Shown here: positions 53,916 through 62,150 of the stretch, in pieces | Numbering within the stretch: the stretch's first letter is position 1 | Layout: the number at the start of each line of letters is the position of its first letter | NCBI GenBank assembly: GCA_903870275.1 | Contig: CAIQCK010000081.1 | Span: 34,756-98,755, forward strand | Direction: 5' to 3' | DNA length: 64,000 nucleotides | Source of the DNA: an uncultured bacterium | GTDB taxonomy: Bacteria; Verrucomicrobiota; Verrucomicrobiia; CAIQCK01 | Made by a program: the position numbers and the translations under genes | The notes under the pieces: generated by a model | Told to the model about the DNA's origin: nothing | Database searches by the model: none | Seen by the model: only the letters and a program-made list of their open reading frames with translations

Positions 53916-56267
53916 ATGAAATGCGTGACAAGAAGAACAATTCTCGCCAATAGCGCAATGATCCTCCCTTCACTTAATTGGCCGAAATCCAAGCGATGGC
54001 ATACGCGCGCGATTGTGGCGTTCGCACTGGCGTCCATTTTTACTCTTCAAGCCGTTGCCACGGACACCTCGCCCACTGCGCTGTTGGCTGAGTCGTTGGC
54101 GCTCGCGAACAAGCGGACGGATTATGGGGATGCACGCGCGATGGCGGCGTTGCGGCTCGGGGCGACGATGCGGATGGCGGGGATGAAGGACGCCGCGGCG
54201 GCGGCGTTTGAAGAATGCGTCGCGCTCGTGGCGCAGGGCGGCGATGCCGATAATCGCGACGAGGCGAAGATCGAACTGGCGCGCGAGTTCCTGCTGCTTG
54301 GCTTGCCGGAGCGCGCGCGCGGCCTCACACGCGAGTTGAAGGCGCGCGAATTCGATCTGGCCGGGCAGTGCATCCTCGCGCGCACGGCGCTGGAGCTTGG
54401 CGATGCGACGGAGGCGGAGCGGGCTGTGCGGGAGGCGCTCGTGCTGGCGCGGACGCCCGGTCGAAAGACGGACAGGATGGGCAGGGCGATGCTGTGCGCG
54501 TTGGCGCGGGCGGCGGTGGAATTGAAGCAGCCCGGGCTGGCGCGCGAGTGTGAGGATGCGATCGCGGATGCTGTGTGGAAATCGGCGCTGACCGGAGATC
54601 GTGCCGCATCAATGGCCGGGAGCGGCAATGTGGAGGAGGCTTTGCGCATCGCCGCGCAGGCGATGGATGAGCACATGGCCGTGCTCGCTCACGCGCGCGT
54701 GATGGCGGCGTTGATCAAGCGAGGCGGTGCACCGGAGCAGGTGAGTTCCGCCTTGATGGCAGTGGCGGCGAAAATGAAGGAGGCGGACAAACGCGAGTTC
54801 GCGCTGCGAATCGCGGCGGGTGTCGTTGCGGCGGCAGGCGATGTGAAGTCGGCCGCGAAGATCGCGGCGGAGATTCGCTCGCCCACCACGCGGTTGCTGG
54901 CCATGGGTTCATTCGTTGAGGCGGAGTCGTTCAAGGAGCTGATGTCGCTGCTTTCCCAAAGCGCGGCAGCGGATCAGTCCGCGCTCGCCGAGGTGCTTGC
55001 GGTCGGCTGCGGAAAACGCGGCTTGGCCGAGCAGGCGCTGACGGTCGCGGCGAAGGTGCCGCAGGGCTGGCCGCGCGTGCGGGCGCTGTGCGATGCGGCG
55101 AAATGCCTGAGGAAGGAAGGCGCAACGAAGCTACTCATCGCGGCGGTGGATGAATTGAGCCGCGTCCCGGATGCGGGCTGGCGCTGCATCGCACGCAGCC
55201 AGATCGCGCTCGCGGCGCATCGCGGCGGCCATACGAAGCTGGCGGATGAGCAGCTTGCCGTCGGGTGCGATGAGGCGAGGCACATCGAATCGGTGGATGA
55301 TTACCGTGCCGTGCTACCGCAGGTGATTGAGGCGGCACTAGACTGCGGCTGCAAAGAGCTTGCGGCGAAGACGCTGGGCGATGCGTTGAAGCGCAAGCCG
55401 GCTCCTGCGCTGCGCGACGTGCTTGTGCCGATGCTCATCGACGCTGGACAACCGGATGCGGCGCTCGCGGAGATCGCCGCCGCTTCGCTGGAGAATGATT
55501 TCGCGCGCCGGTTCGTCGCGTATCGTCTTGCCAAAGCGGGTCGCGTCGCCGATGCGGTGACGTTTGCCAGCAAGTTCAACAGCCGTTTGCGCGCCGAGGC
55601 ACTGTGCGACATCGCACGGGCGCAGTTGCCCGTTGTCTTGCCAAGACACGTTCCGTCCCGCCGCGTCGGCCTCTCATTGCACGGCGGGTGGATGTCTTGG
55701 ACGCCGCGGCTGGAGCGCATGGGCTTGCCGTGGGAAGTCATGCCTTTCAGCGCGCCTTACGAAGAGGGGCCGGAAGGTCTCGCGGCACGCTACACGATGC
55801 TTGGGTTCCCGGGCACGGGCGATCATCACATTCAATGTTCGGCAGCCGGAATCGAGCATGTGCGCGGTTTCCTGCGCGACGGCGGCGGGCTGTTTGGCAT
55901 CTGCGCCGGGCAGCTCTTTGCCATCGGGCATCCGTATGGGCACCGTTTTGTACCGGCGGACTACTACTACCTGCGTGGCGGCGGGCCGCACGAGGTGCAG
56001 ATGGCTGCCGGTCATCCCGCAAGCGCGGGGCTGCCATCGCAAATGATCATCGTGCGCCGCAACGGCGACTTCATGGTGCCGCGTCCCGGCTGCGAGGTGA
56101 TCGGCTGGTATGATAACGAAAACATCTGCGCGGCCGTCATCGCTGCGCGCTACGGGTTCGGCCGTGTGGTCGTCTCCAGCCCGCACCCCGAGGGCGACAA
56201 TTCGTTCTCACCCACCGACCGGCTCTGCATCGAGATCACGCAATGGGTCCTGGGGGGAACACCATGA
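53916..56267 (+). CDS. TPR-like helical protein fused to a class I glutamine-amidotransferase-like domain
   Basis: This 783-residue protein has two N-terminal signal-like parts: a Tat-like head VTRRTILANSAMIL and a second hydrophobic stretch IVAFALASIFTLQAVATD, which suggests a head added by fusion. Residues 55-570 are alanine-rich helical repeats (TPR/HEAT-like). Residues 580-783 are a GATase1/BPL_N-like domain with GGLFGIC663AGQL and H757-P-E759, the full Cys-His-Glu triad set. The substrate is unknown; such domains hydrolyse amides or act as non-catalytic binders. The stop overlaps the next start (ATGA). Confidence 0.78.
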   Translation: MKCVTRRTILANSAMILPSLNWPKSKRWHTRAIVAFALASIFTLQAVATDTSPTALLAESLALANKRTDYGDARAMAALRLGATMRMAGMKDAAAAAFEECVALVAQGGDADNRDEAKIELAREFLLLGLPERARGLTRELKAREFDLAGQCILARTALELGDATEAERAVREALVLARTPGRKTDRMGRAMLCALARAAVELKQPGLARECEDAIADAVWKSALTGDRAASMAGSGNVEEALRIAAQAMDEHMAVLAHARVMAALIKRGGAPEQVSSALMAVAAKMKEADKREFALRIAAGVVAAAGDVKSAAKIAAEIRSPTTRLLAMGSFVEAESFKELMSLLSQSAAADQSALAEVLAVGCGKRGLAEQALTVAAKVPQGWPRVRALCDAAKCLRKEGATKLLIAAVDELSRVPDAGWRCIARSQIALAAHRGGHTKLADEQLAVGCDEARHIESVDDYRAVLPQVIEAALDCGCKELAAKTLGDALKRKPAPALRDVLVPMLIDAGQPDAALAEIAAASLENDFARRFVAYRLAKAGRVADAVTFASKFNSRLRAEALCDIARAQLPVVLPRHVPSRRVGLSLHGGWMSWTPRLERMGLPWEVMPFSAPYEEGPEGLAARYTMLGFPGTGDHHIQCSAAGIEHVRGFLRDGGGLFGICAGQLFAIGHPYGHRFVPADYYYLRGGGPHEVQMAAGHPASAGLPSQMIIVRRNGDFMVPRPGCEVIGWYDNENICAAVIAARYGFGRVVVSSPHPEGDNSFSPTDRLCIEITQWVLGGTP

Positions 56268-58561
56268 GACGATGTATGCTCATCCTCTTGATGGCGTGTT
56301 GCGCGACCCGTGCCGCTGAGCCGGACGTGCTCGTGCTCGATGGCACCGAGACCAGCTTCATGAACGACGCGCTGAAACGAATCGCGTGTCCGTTTCAAAA
56401 CTCCTCCAGCCTCGATTCATCCATGCTGGCAGGTCATCGCATTCTCGTTCTCTCTGGCAAAGACCTGCGGGTTGATAAAACAGTCGCAAAAGACATCGCG
56501 GCGTTTTTGCAAAACGGCGGGCGTGTCCTTGCCGTCGGCGGCGGCGCGAAGTGGATGCTCGACGCGAAGCTCTTCGATGCCAGCGGCTACTATCCAACCG
56601 GGACCACCGAGCACATGTCCACGTTCGATGGCTACCATCGGCTGACCTTCGGCTATCCCGGTGCGAAGCCCGCGGACAACTGGCTTGCCGGCGTGCCCAT
56701 GCTGTTGCGCGCAACCGGCGGCCCGCTCATGCGCCTCGGCCCGCGTGCCACGTCCATTCTCAGCGCAGGCGGGCCGTTCTCGCTGGCGGCGTTTCAACGC
56801 ACGGGCAAAGGCATCGCGCTGCTCATCGGCGCAGACCCGCAGGGCGGCAACGAGTGTTATTACGACCGCGGCAAACCGGTTCCAAAACGCGGTGACGAAC
56901 TCGGCACCGATACGCTGCTGGCCAACGCCCTCGCGTGGTTGCACGACCCCGGCTGCAATCTGATCCCAAACTCCAGGTTCGAGGAACTGACCGACGTCGG
57001 CCCGGACAAGAGCCACTGGAAAATCACATCGAGCAATGGCGGTGGCAGCGAATGGCAGCGCGCCGCCGCGCCGGAAGGCCGCGTCTTTCTCCAGTTAAAA
57101 GGCACGAAGCCAAACGCCACCGCGAGTGTGAGCAGCCATTGCCCCATCGTAGTTGAGGGTGGAGCGACGTATCAGGTTTCCTGCCGCTATCAGTCCACCG
57201 TCGCGTGGTCGCTCGGTGTGCGCCACCTTCGCAGTTCTGACGACGACACCAAGACGAAGCCGTATTCGATCACTGTTCCTGCGGCGGGTGAATGGGGGCA
57301 GTATCAGGCCGAACTGACAATTCCGAGCGGCGTTCACTTGATGGGTCTCTCGTTTCGCCTGCAAGGTGTCGGCGAACTTGACTTGGATGAAGTCGCATTG
57401 CGCCTGGCGAATGGCGCAAAGACGGTGGTGGATAGTGTGCCGGTAGAAACCCGCCTTGCCGCCTACCGCGCGGAACTGGAAACCTTTCGAAAGGAATTTG
57501 GCGGCGCGAGGGAATTGCCGGACGTGCGGTTCTTTTTGTTCGGCATGGGCCAGCGCGCGAAGTTCATCTATCGCGACGGGCGGTTGCTCGACGCACGCAC
57601 CGGAAAGGTCGTCAAGGAATGGCGCATCAAGAGCGACATCATCGTGCCGCCGGACTATCGCGTGATGTTTGAAACCGCTGACGGCGGGCGCATCAGCATC
57701 GCCGAGGACGAGGAGGCAGTTTGGATTGAGGAAGGCAACCGGCGCGTTGCGGTTGAGGGAACGCGCGCGGCGGTGAAACTGCCGGCGTTTGCGGGCCATC
57801 GGTACGCGCAAGTGTTGCGCGTGCTGCATCAAGAGCTTCTCGTCAACATCACGGCCGCCGGGCCGGTGCCGAACTTCTTCGTGTATCCCAAGCCGTGGTA
57901 TCGCGACGGGGCGATGATGGTGATGGCCTTCCGCGAGACCGGCAACCTCGGCCTCATCCGCGACTGGATTCTGGGCCTGCGCGAGCCGTTCGATCGCAAC
58001 AACGGAGGCATGACCGAGCCTGACAATCTCGGCCAGGCGTTGTTCCTGGTCTCGCTCGTGAGCGACAAGAACCATCCGCTCGTGCCGAAGGTGCTGGCGG
58101 AACTGCCGCGTTTCGAACGCGAGGGGCCGCAGGGGAAATACATCGCCGGCAAAAGCGACTTCGCCGAGCATCCGGTTTATCAGACAAAGTGGCTGAAATA
58201 CGGTCTGCGCGCGCTCGGCATGCCGGACAACTACGCCGTGCCGCCAGTGGCGGATAGCTATTCGGCGTTGTTTTGGATGGACTATCGCGACGCCCACGTG
58301 GCGGGAAAAGACTCCGACAACCGCGGTGCTTATCCTTACCTCGGCTGGGCGTGCGACCACTTTCACGGCCAGAAGAAAAGTCCCATCGGCAACCGCGACT
58401 ATCCGCTGACGTGGGAGCAGCACGCCAGTCAGGCGAAGTATGCGGCGCTCGCGATTCTCGATCCGGTTTATGCGGAACAAAAGCTCTCCACGCCGCACAC
58501 CTGGCACGCGGCGGAGGTGTTTCTTTATGTTTTGAAAGAGGCGGGGAGTTCTGCCCGCTAA
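56264..58561 (+). CDS. Secreted multi-domain protein: GATase-like, sandwich and helical-barrel regions
   Basis: This 765-residue protein starts at ATG 56264, overlapping the upstream stop by 4 bases. The signal is MRRCMLILLMACCATRAA. Residues 25-240 resemble a ThuA/GATase-like Rossmann domain (ILVLSGKDLRVDKT, NGGRVLAVGGG) without a nucleophile Cys at the elbow. Residues 245-400 look like a carbohydrate-binding beta-sandwich (GATYQVSCRYQST). Residues 430-760 are helical, with W-rich motifs such as PKPWYRDGAMMVMAFRETGN as in (alpha/alpha)6 glycosidases. The stop codon TAA lies in the edge of a palindromic repeat (GCCCGCTAA). Confidence 0.7.
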   Translation: MRRCMLILLMACCATRAAEPDVLVLDGTETSFMNDALKRIACPFQNSSSLDSSMLAGHRILVLSGKDLRVDKTVAKDIAAFLQNGGRVLAVGGGAKWMLDAKLFDASGYYPTGTTEHMSTFDGYHRLTFGYPGAKPADNWLAGVPMLLRATGGPLMRLGPRATSILSAGGPFSLAAFQRTGKGIALLIGADPQGGNECYYDRGKPVPKRGDELGTDTLLANALAWLHDPGCNLIPNSRFEELTDVGPDKSHWKITSSNGGGSEWQRAAAPEGRVFLQLKGTKPNATASVSSHCPIVVEGGATYQVSCRYQSTVAWSLGVRHLRSSDDDTKTKPYSITVPAAGEWGQYQAELTIPSGVHLMGLSFRLQGVGELDLDEVALRLANGAKTVVDSVPVETRLAAYRAELETFRKEFGGARELPDVRFFLFGMGQRAKFIYRDGRLLDARTGKVVKEWRIKSDIIVPPDYRVMFETADGGRISIAEDEEAVWIEEGNRRVAVEGTRAAVKLPAFAGHRYAQVLRVLHQELLVNITAAGPVPNFFVYPKPWYRDGAMMVMAFRETGNLGLIRDWILGLREPFDRNNGGMTEPDNLGQALFLVSLVSDKNHPLVPKVLAELPRFEREGPQGKYIAGKSDFAEHPVYQTKWLKYGLRALGMPDNYAVPPVADSYSALFWMDYRDAHVAGKDSDNRGAYPYLGWACDHFHGQKKSPIGNRDYPLTWEQHASQAKYAALAILDPVYAEQKLSTPHTWHAAEVFLYVLKEAGSSAR

Positions 58562-58637
58562 ACACGCTAAAGGACGTCAAAAAGAATTTATTTGAACAGG
58601 ATTTGCAGGATGGGAACGCTTGGCCCGAACAGGAGAG
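58554..58637. repeat. Half copy of the nested AACAGGAT palindromic element
   Basis: Starts GCCCGCTAAACACGCTAAA and continues through GAACAGGATTTGCAGGATGG, matching the left half of the element at 59847-59994. It supplies the last codons and stop of the upstream gene and the AGGAG ribosome site region of the next. Confidence 0.7.
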
Positions 58638-58644
58638 TATTTCG

Positions 58645-59826
58645 ATGAACCGCAGACAGTTTATTTCGACGACAATCGCCGGCGGTCTGGCTTGCACCGC
58701 GCGCGCGGCGGAAGGCGAGCGCAAACTCCGCGTCGCGGTCATCGGTCACACGGGGCGCGGCAACTACGGGCACGGGCTGGACGCGATGTGGTTGCGGTTG
58801 CCGGAGACGGAGATCGTCGCTGTTGCCGACGCCGATGAGAAAGGGCTGGCGGCCGAGGTGAAGAAGCTCAAGCTCTCCAAAGGTTTCGCCGACTACCGCG
58901 TGATGTTGGCCGAGGCGAAGCCGGACATCGTCGCTATCGCGCCTCGGTTCATAGACGAACATCGTGACATGGCGCTGGTGGCGGTGGCGGCGGGCGTGCG
59001 CGGCATCTACAGCGAGAAGCCGCTCTGCCGCACGCCGGCGGAAGCGGATGAAATCGTGTCGGCATGCGAACGGCGGCAGGTGAAACTGGCGGTGGCGCAC
59101 GTGGGGCGCTATCACCCGGCGCTGCCGGTGGTGGAGCGGTTGGTGAAGGAGGGTGGCATTGGACGGTTGTTGGAAATGCGCGCGCGGGGAAAGGAAGACT
59201 CCCGCGGCGGCGCGCTGGATTTGTGGGTGCTGGGGTCGCACGTGCTGAATATCGCGACGGTCTTTGGCGGCAGGCCGGTCGCGTGTTCGGGCGCGCTTTT
59301 GCAAAACGGCCGGCCGGTTGTGCGCAGCGACGTGAAGGAGGGCGACGAAGGCGTTGGCCCGTTGGCGGGCAACGAAGTCCACGCGCGCTTCGAGATGGAG
59401 CGGAGCGTTCCACTTTTCTTCGACTCGGTTCAGAACGCAGGGGAGAAGGCGGCGGGTTTTGGTGTTCAGTTGATCGGTACGAAAGGCATCGTGGACCTTC
59501 GCTCGGACCGCGAGCCGTTCGCGCAACTTCTGGCGGGTAGTCCATTCCTGCCGGCGGACGCGCCGCGCCAATGGGTGCCAATCAGTTCCGCGGGCGTGGG
59601 GAAACCGGAGCCGCTTGCCGAGCTGAAGGACGCGGGAAACCGGCATCTGTTTGCGGGGCGCGACCTCCTTGCGGCGATGCGCGAGAATCGCCCGCCGCTC
59701 TGCAGCGCGCAGGACGGCCGTGTGGTCATTGAAATGATTTACGCCGTCTTCGAGTCACACCGGCTCAACGGCCAGCGCGTGACGTTGCCGTTGAAGACTC
59801 GGCAGAACCCGCTGGCGATGCTTTGA
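58645..59826 (+). CDS. Gfo/Idh/MocA family oxidoreductase
   Basis: This 393-residue protein starts at ATG 58645 with AGGAG at 58631-58635. The N-terminus MNRRQFISTTIAGGLA is a short Tat-like signal. A Rossmann motif (VAVIGHTGRGNYG) is followed by the family marker E124-K125-P126 in SEKPL. The C-terminal sheet ends HRLNGQRVTLPL. It probably oxidises or epimerises a sugar with bound NAD(P). The frame is open far upstream but the ribosome site fixes the start. Confidence 0.9.
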   Translation: MNRRQFISTTIAGGLACTARAAEGERKLRVAVIGHTGRGNYGHGLDAMWLRLPETEIVAVADADEKGLAAEVKKLKLSKGFADYRVMLAEAKPDIVAIAPRFIDEHRDMALVAVAAGVRGIYSEKPLCRTPAEADEIVSACERRQVKLAVAHVGRYHPALPVVERLVKEGGIGRLLEMRARGKEDSRGGALDLWVLGSHVLNIATVFGGRPVACSGALLQNGRPVVRSDVKEGDEGVGPLAGNEVHARFEMERSVPLFFDSVQNAGEKAAGFGVQLIGTKGIVDLRSDREPFAQLLAGSPFLPADAPRQWVPISSAGVGKPEPLAELKDAGNRHLFAGRDLLAAMRENRPPLCSAQDGRVVIEMIYAVFESHRLNGQRVTLPLKTRQNPLAML

Positions 59827-59846
59827 CGGGTGCGAAGCGGAATCCT

Positions 59847-59994
59847 GCCCGCTAAATATGCTAAAGGACGCTAAAGAAAATTCATTTTGACAGGATTTAC
59901 AGGATTAACAGGATGGGAACGTCTGGCCCGACAATCCTGTCCATCCTGTTAATCCTGTCTTTCTTCTTTCGCGTATTTAGCGTGTTTAGCGGGC
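59847..59994. repeat. Nested palindromic element (GCCCGCTAAA outside, AACAGGAT inside)
   Basis: The outer arms (about 59847-59870 and 59971-59994) are imperfect reverse complements. The inner arms ACAGGATTAACAGGATGG at 59899-59916 and 59941-59958 are a perfect 18-bp pair. It fills the 233-base gap between the two Gfo/Idh genes. A half copy is at 58554, and scattered AACAGGAT units occur at 61430-61625. Confidence 0.8.
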
Positions 59995-60059
59995 GAATTT
60001 TTCATTTCTGAATTGAATCTTGTCGCCACTCCGATAATGCTCCTCAAAACTTCGCCATC

Positions 60060-61418
60060 ATGAAAAAGCAAAACGACTTCTCCTTCCAGACCTCCACCAC
60101 CATCTCCCGCCGCAACTTTCTCCGACGCGCGGCGGTCGCGACGCTGGCGTTCCAGGTCGTGCCGCGTCACGTCCTCGGCCGGGGCGTCACCCCGCCGAGC
60201 GAGAAGCTCGACATCGCCGGCATCGGCATCGGCGGGCAGGGCGGGGGAGTGTTGCGCGACCCGGCCATCTCCAGCCAGAACATCGTCGGCATTTGCGACG
60301 TGGATTGGAAATACGCCGCCCACACCGCCAAGACGTTTCCCAACGCCGGGCGCTTCACCGATTACCGCGTCATGCTCAAGAGCCTTAAGTGCGACGCCGT
60401 CGTCATCGGCACGCCCGACCACATGCACGCGCCGATTACCATGGCGGCGTTGCGCGCCGGCAAACACGTCTATGTCGAGAAACCGATGGCCCACTCTATC
60501 GAGGAAGCCCGCGCCATGACCCGCATGGCCAGAAAGACGGGTCTCGTTACCCAGATGGGCAACAACGGCCACGCCAGCGAGGGCCTGCGCCTCACCTACG
60601 AATGGATCCATGCCGGCGCCATCGGCACTGTCAAGGAAGTCCACGTTTGGAGCGACCGTCCCGGCAAGTTCTGGACGCAGGACCTCGACCGCCCCACCGA
60701 CCGGCCGCCCGTGCCCGACACGCTCGATTGGAACCTCTGGCTGGGCGCGGCCCCGGAGCGTCCGTATCATCCCTGCTACTTGCCGAGGACGTGGCGCGGC
60801 TGGTTCGACTTCGGCACCGGCGCGATGGGCGACATGGCCATCCACAACATGGACCCCGCCTTCTTCTGCCTCGACCTCGGCTCGCCCGTCGCCACCGAAA
60901 GCCAGACCGGCCCGCTCAAGAAGGAATCCTATCCCGCGTGGCAGATCATCACCTACGAGTTTGCCGCCAAGAGCAAACGCCCCGCGCTCAAGCTTTATTG
61001 GTATGACGGCGGCAAGAAACCCGCCCGCCCCGCCGACCTCGAAGCCGGCCGCGAGCTGGACGACAACGGCATCCTCTTCATTGGCGACAAAGGCACCATG
61101 CTCGGCGGCGGCTGGTGCGGCGCGCCGCGGCTGTTGCCGGAGAGCAAGATGCAGGACTTCAAGCGCCCGCCCAAGACCCTCGCGCGCTCCGTCGGCCATC
61201 GCGCCGAATGGGTGGCGGCCTGCAAAGCGCACAAGCCGCAGATGGCGAAGGCCGGCTTTGCCTATTCCGGTCCCTACACCGAGGCGTTGCTCGTGGGCAA
61301 CCTCGCCACGCGCCTCCAGAAGAGGATCGAATGGGACGCCGTCAAGATGTGCGCCAAGAACGCCCCCGAAGCCGACGCCCTCATCCGCAAAAAATATCGG
61401 GATGGGTTTGGGATTTAG
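60060..61418 (+). CDS. Tat-exported Gfo/Idh/MocA family oxidoreductase
   Basis: This 452-residue protein has a Tat signal with R17-R-N-F-L-R-R. The Rossmann domain shows IGIGGQGGGVLRDP, ICDVDWKYA and the family marker E140-K141-P142 in YVEKPMAHS. GTGAMGDMAIHNMD fits the substrate-site His of PVC members. It is a different subfamily from the 58645 neighbour (longer, clearer Tat signal). Its 3' end carries the 35-base segment copied at 62081. Substrate unknown, probably a sugar derivative. Confidence 0.92.
   Translation: MKKQNDFSFQTSTTISRRNFLRRAAVATLAFQVVPRHVLGRGVTPPSEKLDIAGIGIGGQGGGVLRDPAISSQNIVGICDVDWKYAAHTAKTFPNAGRFTDYRVMLKSLKCDAVVIGTPDHMHAPITMAALRAGKHVYVEKPMAHSIEEARAMTRMARKTGLVTQMGNNGHASEGLRLTYEWIHAGAIGTVKEVHVWSDRPGKFWTQDLDRPTDRPPVPDTLDWNLWLGAAPERPYHPCYLPRTWRGWFDFGTGAMGDMAIHNMDPAFFCLDLGSPVATESQTGPLKKESYPAWQIITYEFAAKSKRPALKLYWYDGGKKPARPADLEAGRELDDNGILFIGDKGTMLGGGWCGAPRLLPESKMQDFKRPPKTLARSVGHRAEWVAACKAHKPQMAKAGFAYSGPYTEALLVGNLATRLQKRIEWDAVKMCAKNAPEADALIRKKYRDGFGI
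61359..61393 (+). repeat. 35-bp direct repeat, copy 1 (end of the Gfo/Idh gene)
   Basis: AACGCCCCCGAAGCCGACGC and the following 15 bases, ending CAAAAA, match 62081-62115 at 34 of 35 positions. Confidence 0.9.
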
Positions 61419-61429
61419 GCGGAGAAAAA

Positions 61430-61625
61430 GACAGGATGAACAGGATTGGCAGGATTGCCGGACTGGACGTTTCCATAAGTGGGGTGAGCTTCCAAGCTCG
61501 CCCCACATATCGGAACAAACACGCCTCCAATAATTTTGCTCAAGCAGGAAAAAGCGACGAAATGAACAGGATGGACAGGATTGCCGAGCCAGACATTCCC
61601 ATTCTGTTAATCCTGTAAATCCTGT
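61430..61625. repeat. Cluster of AACAGGAT units and a GTGGGG palindrome
   Basis: It contains repeated CAGGAT units at both ends (61432-61460 and 61563-61624), the latter ending as a near palindrome GAACAGGAT...ATCCTGTTTC, and at 61479-61506 a 13-bp hairpin GTGGGGTGAGCTT / AAGCTCGCCCCAC related to the element at 21092. It fills the gap before the small membrane gene. Confidence 0.65.
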
Positions 61626-61631
61626 TTCAAA

Positions 61632-61970
61632 ATGAATTCTACACCGCCGGTTCTCACTGCTGCCAAGCCGCCATCGCGGACGTTTTTGATCGTGACCACG
61701 ATCATTTTTGCGATGGTTGGTCTGTTGGCGGTTCCTGGATCGTTCGTTTCGCTCTTTGCGTTCGACGCGCCCGGCTCGGAGAAGAACCCCTTCCTGGTGG
61801 GCGCGGTGCTGTGCGTGTGGTCGTTGCCGGTGATCTGTCCATTGTCCATCGTTGGCGCGTGGGTGCTTCACGCGCGCCAGAAATGCAAGGCCGCCCGCTA
61901 TGTGGCCCTCTTGCCCCTCTGCAGCATCCTCGGTTTCGTGCTCATGTGGGCGTGTGCGCTGATGTTTTAG
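61632..61970 (+). CDS. Small membrane protein, three predicted segments
   Basis: This 112-residue protein begins MNSTPPVLTAAKPPSR. Hydrophobic segments lie at about residues 18-40, 54-76 and 90-110. A basic patch (HARQKCKAARY) lies between the last two. No family recognised, no Shine-Dalgarno seen. It is enclosed by the two copies of the 35-base Gfo/Idh tail, so it may be a recent insertion. Confidence 0.6.
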   Translation: MNSTPPVLTAAKPPSRTFLIVTTIIFAMVGLLAVPGSFVSLFAFDAPGSEKNPFLVGAVLCVWSLPVICPLSIVGAWVLHARQKCKAARYVALLPLCSILGFVLMWACALMF

Positions 61971-61983
61971 AAGCCGCCCAACA

Positions 61984-62078
61984 CTGTAGCGGCGGTCTCT
62001 GACCGCCGAACGCTTTCGGGGCTGACCGCCGAAATCTTTTGAAAATAAACGGCCGGCGGTCATAGACCGCCGCTACAG
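61984..62078. repeat. Palindromic element, CTGTAGCGGCGGTC family, copy 2
   Basis: Arms at 61984-62008 and 62054-62078 pair at 24 of 25 positions around a 45-base loop. The arms are almost the same as those at 42175-42245, while the loop differs. It is placed between the membrane gene stop and the orphan tail. Confidence 0.85.
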
Positions 62079-62128
62079 AGAACGTCCCCGAAGCCGACGC
62101 CCTCATCCGCAAAAAGTCGAAGCCCTGA
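62078..62128 (+). pseudogene. Orphan tail of the Gfo/Idh gene (35-bp direct repeat, copy 2)
   Basis: In frame it reads ENVPEADALIRKKSKP then stop, against KNAPEADALIRKKY in the real gene; 62081-62115 matches 61359-61393 at 34 of 35 bases. It abuts the palindrome on one side and is 22 bases from the stop of the minus-strand nuclease gene on the other. Confidence 0.88.
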
Positions 62129-62150
62129 AAGGACGGAAGAAAGGAACGCC

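Noticed and set aside
61984..62128. Integron attC site beside the membrane gene
   Set aside because: The palindrome lacks the R and L box layout (GTTRRRY core), no integron integrase is seen, and the element also occurs at 42175 without a cassette.
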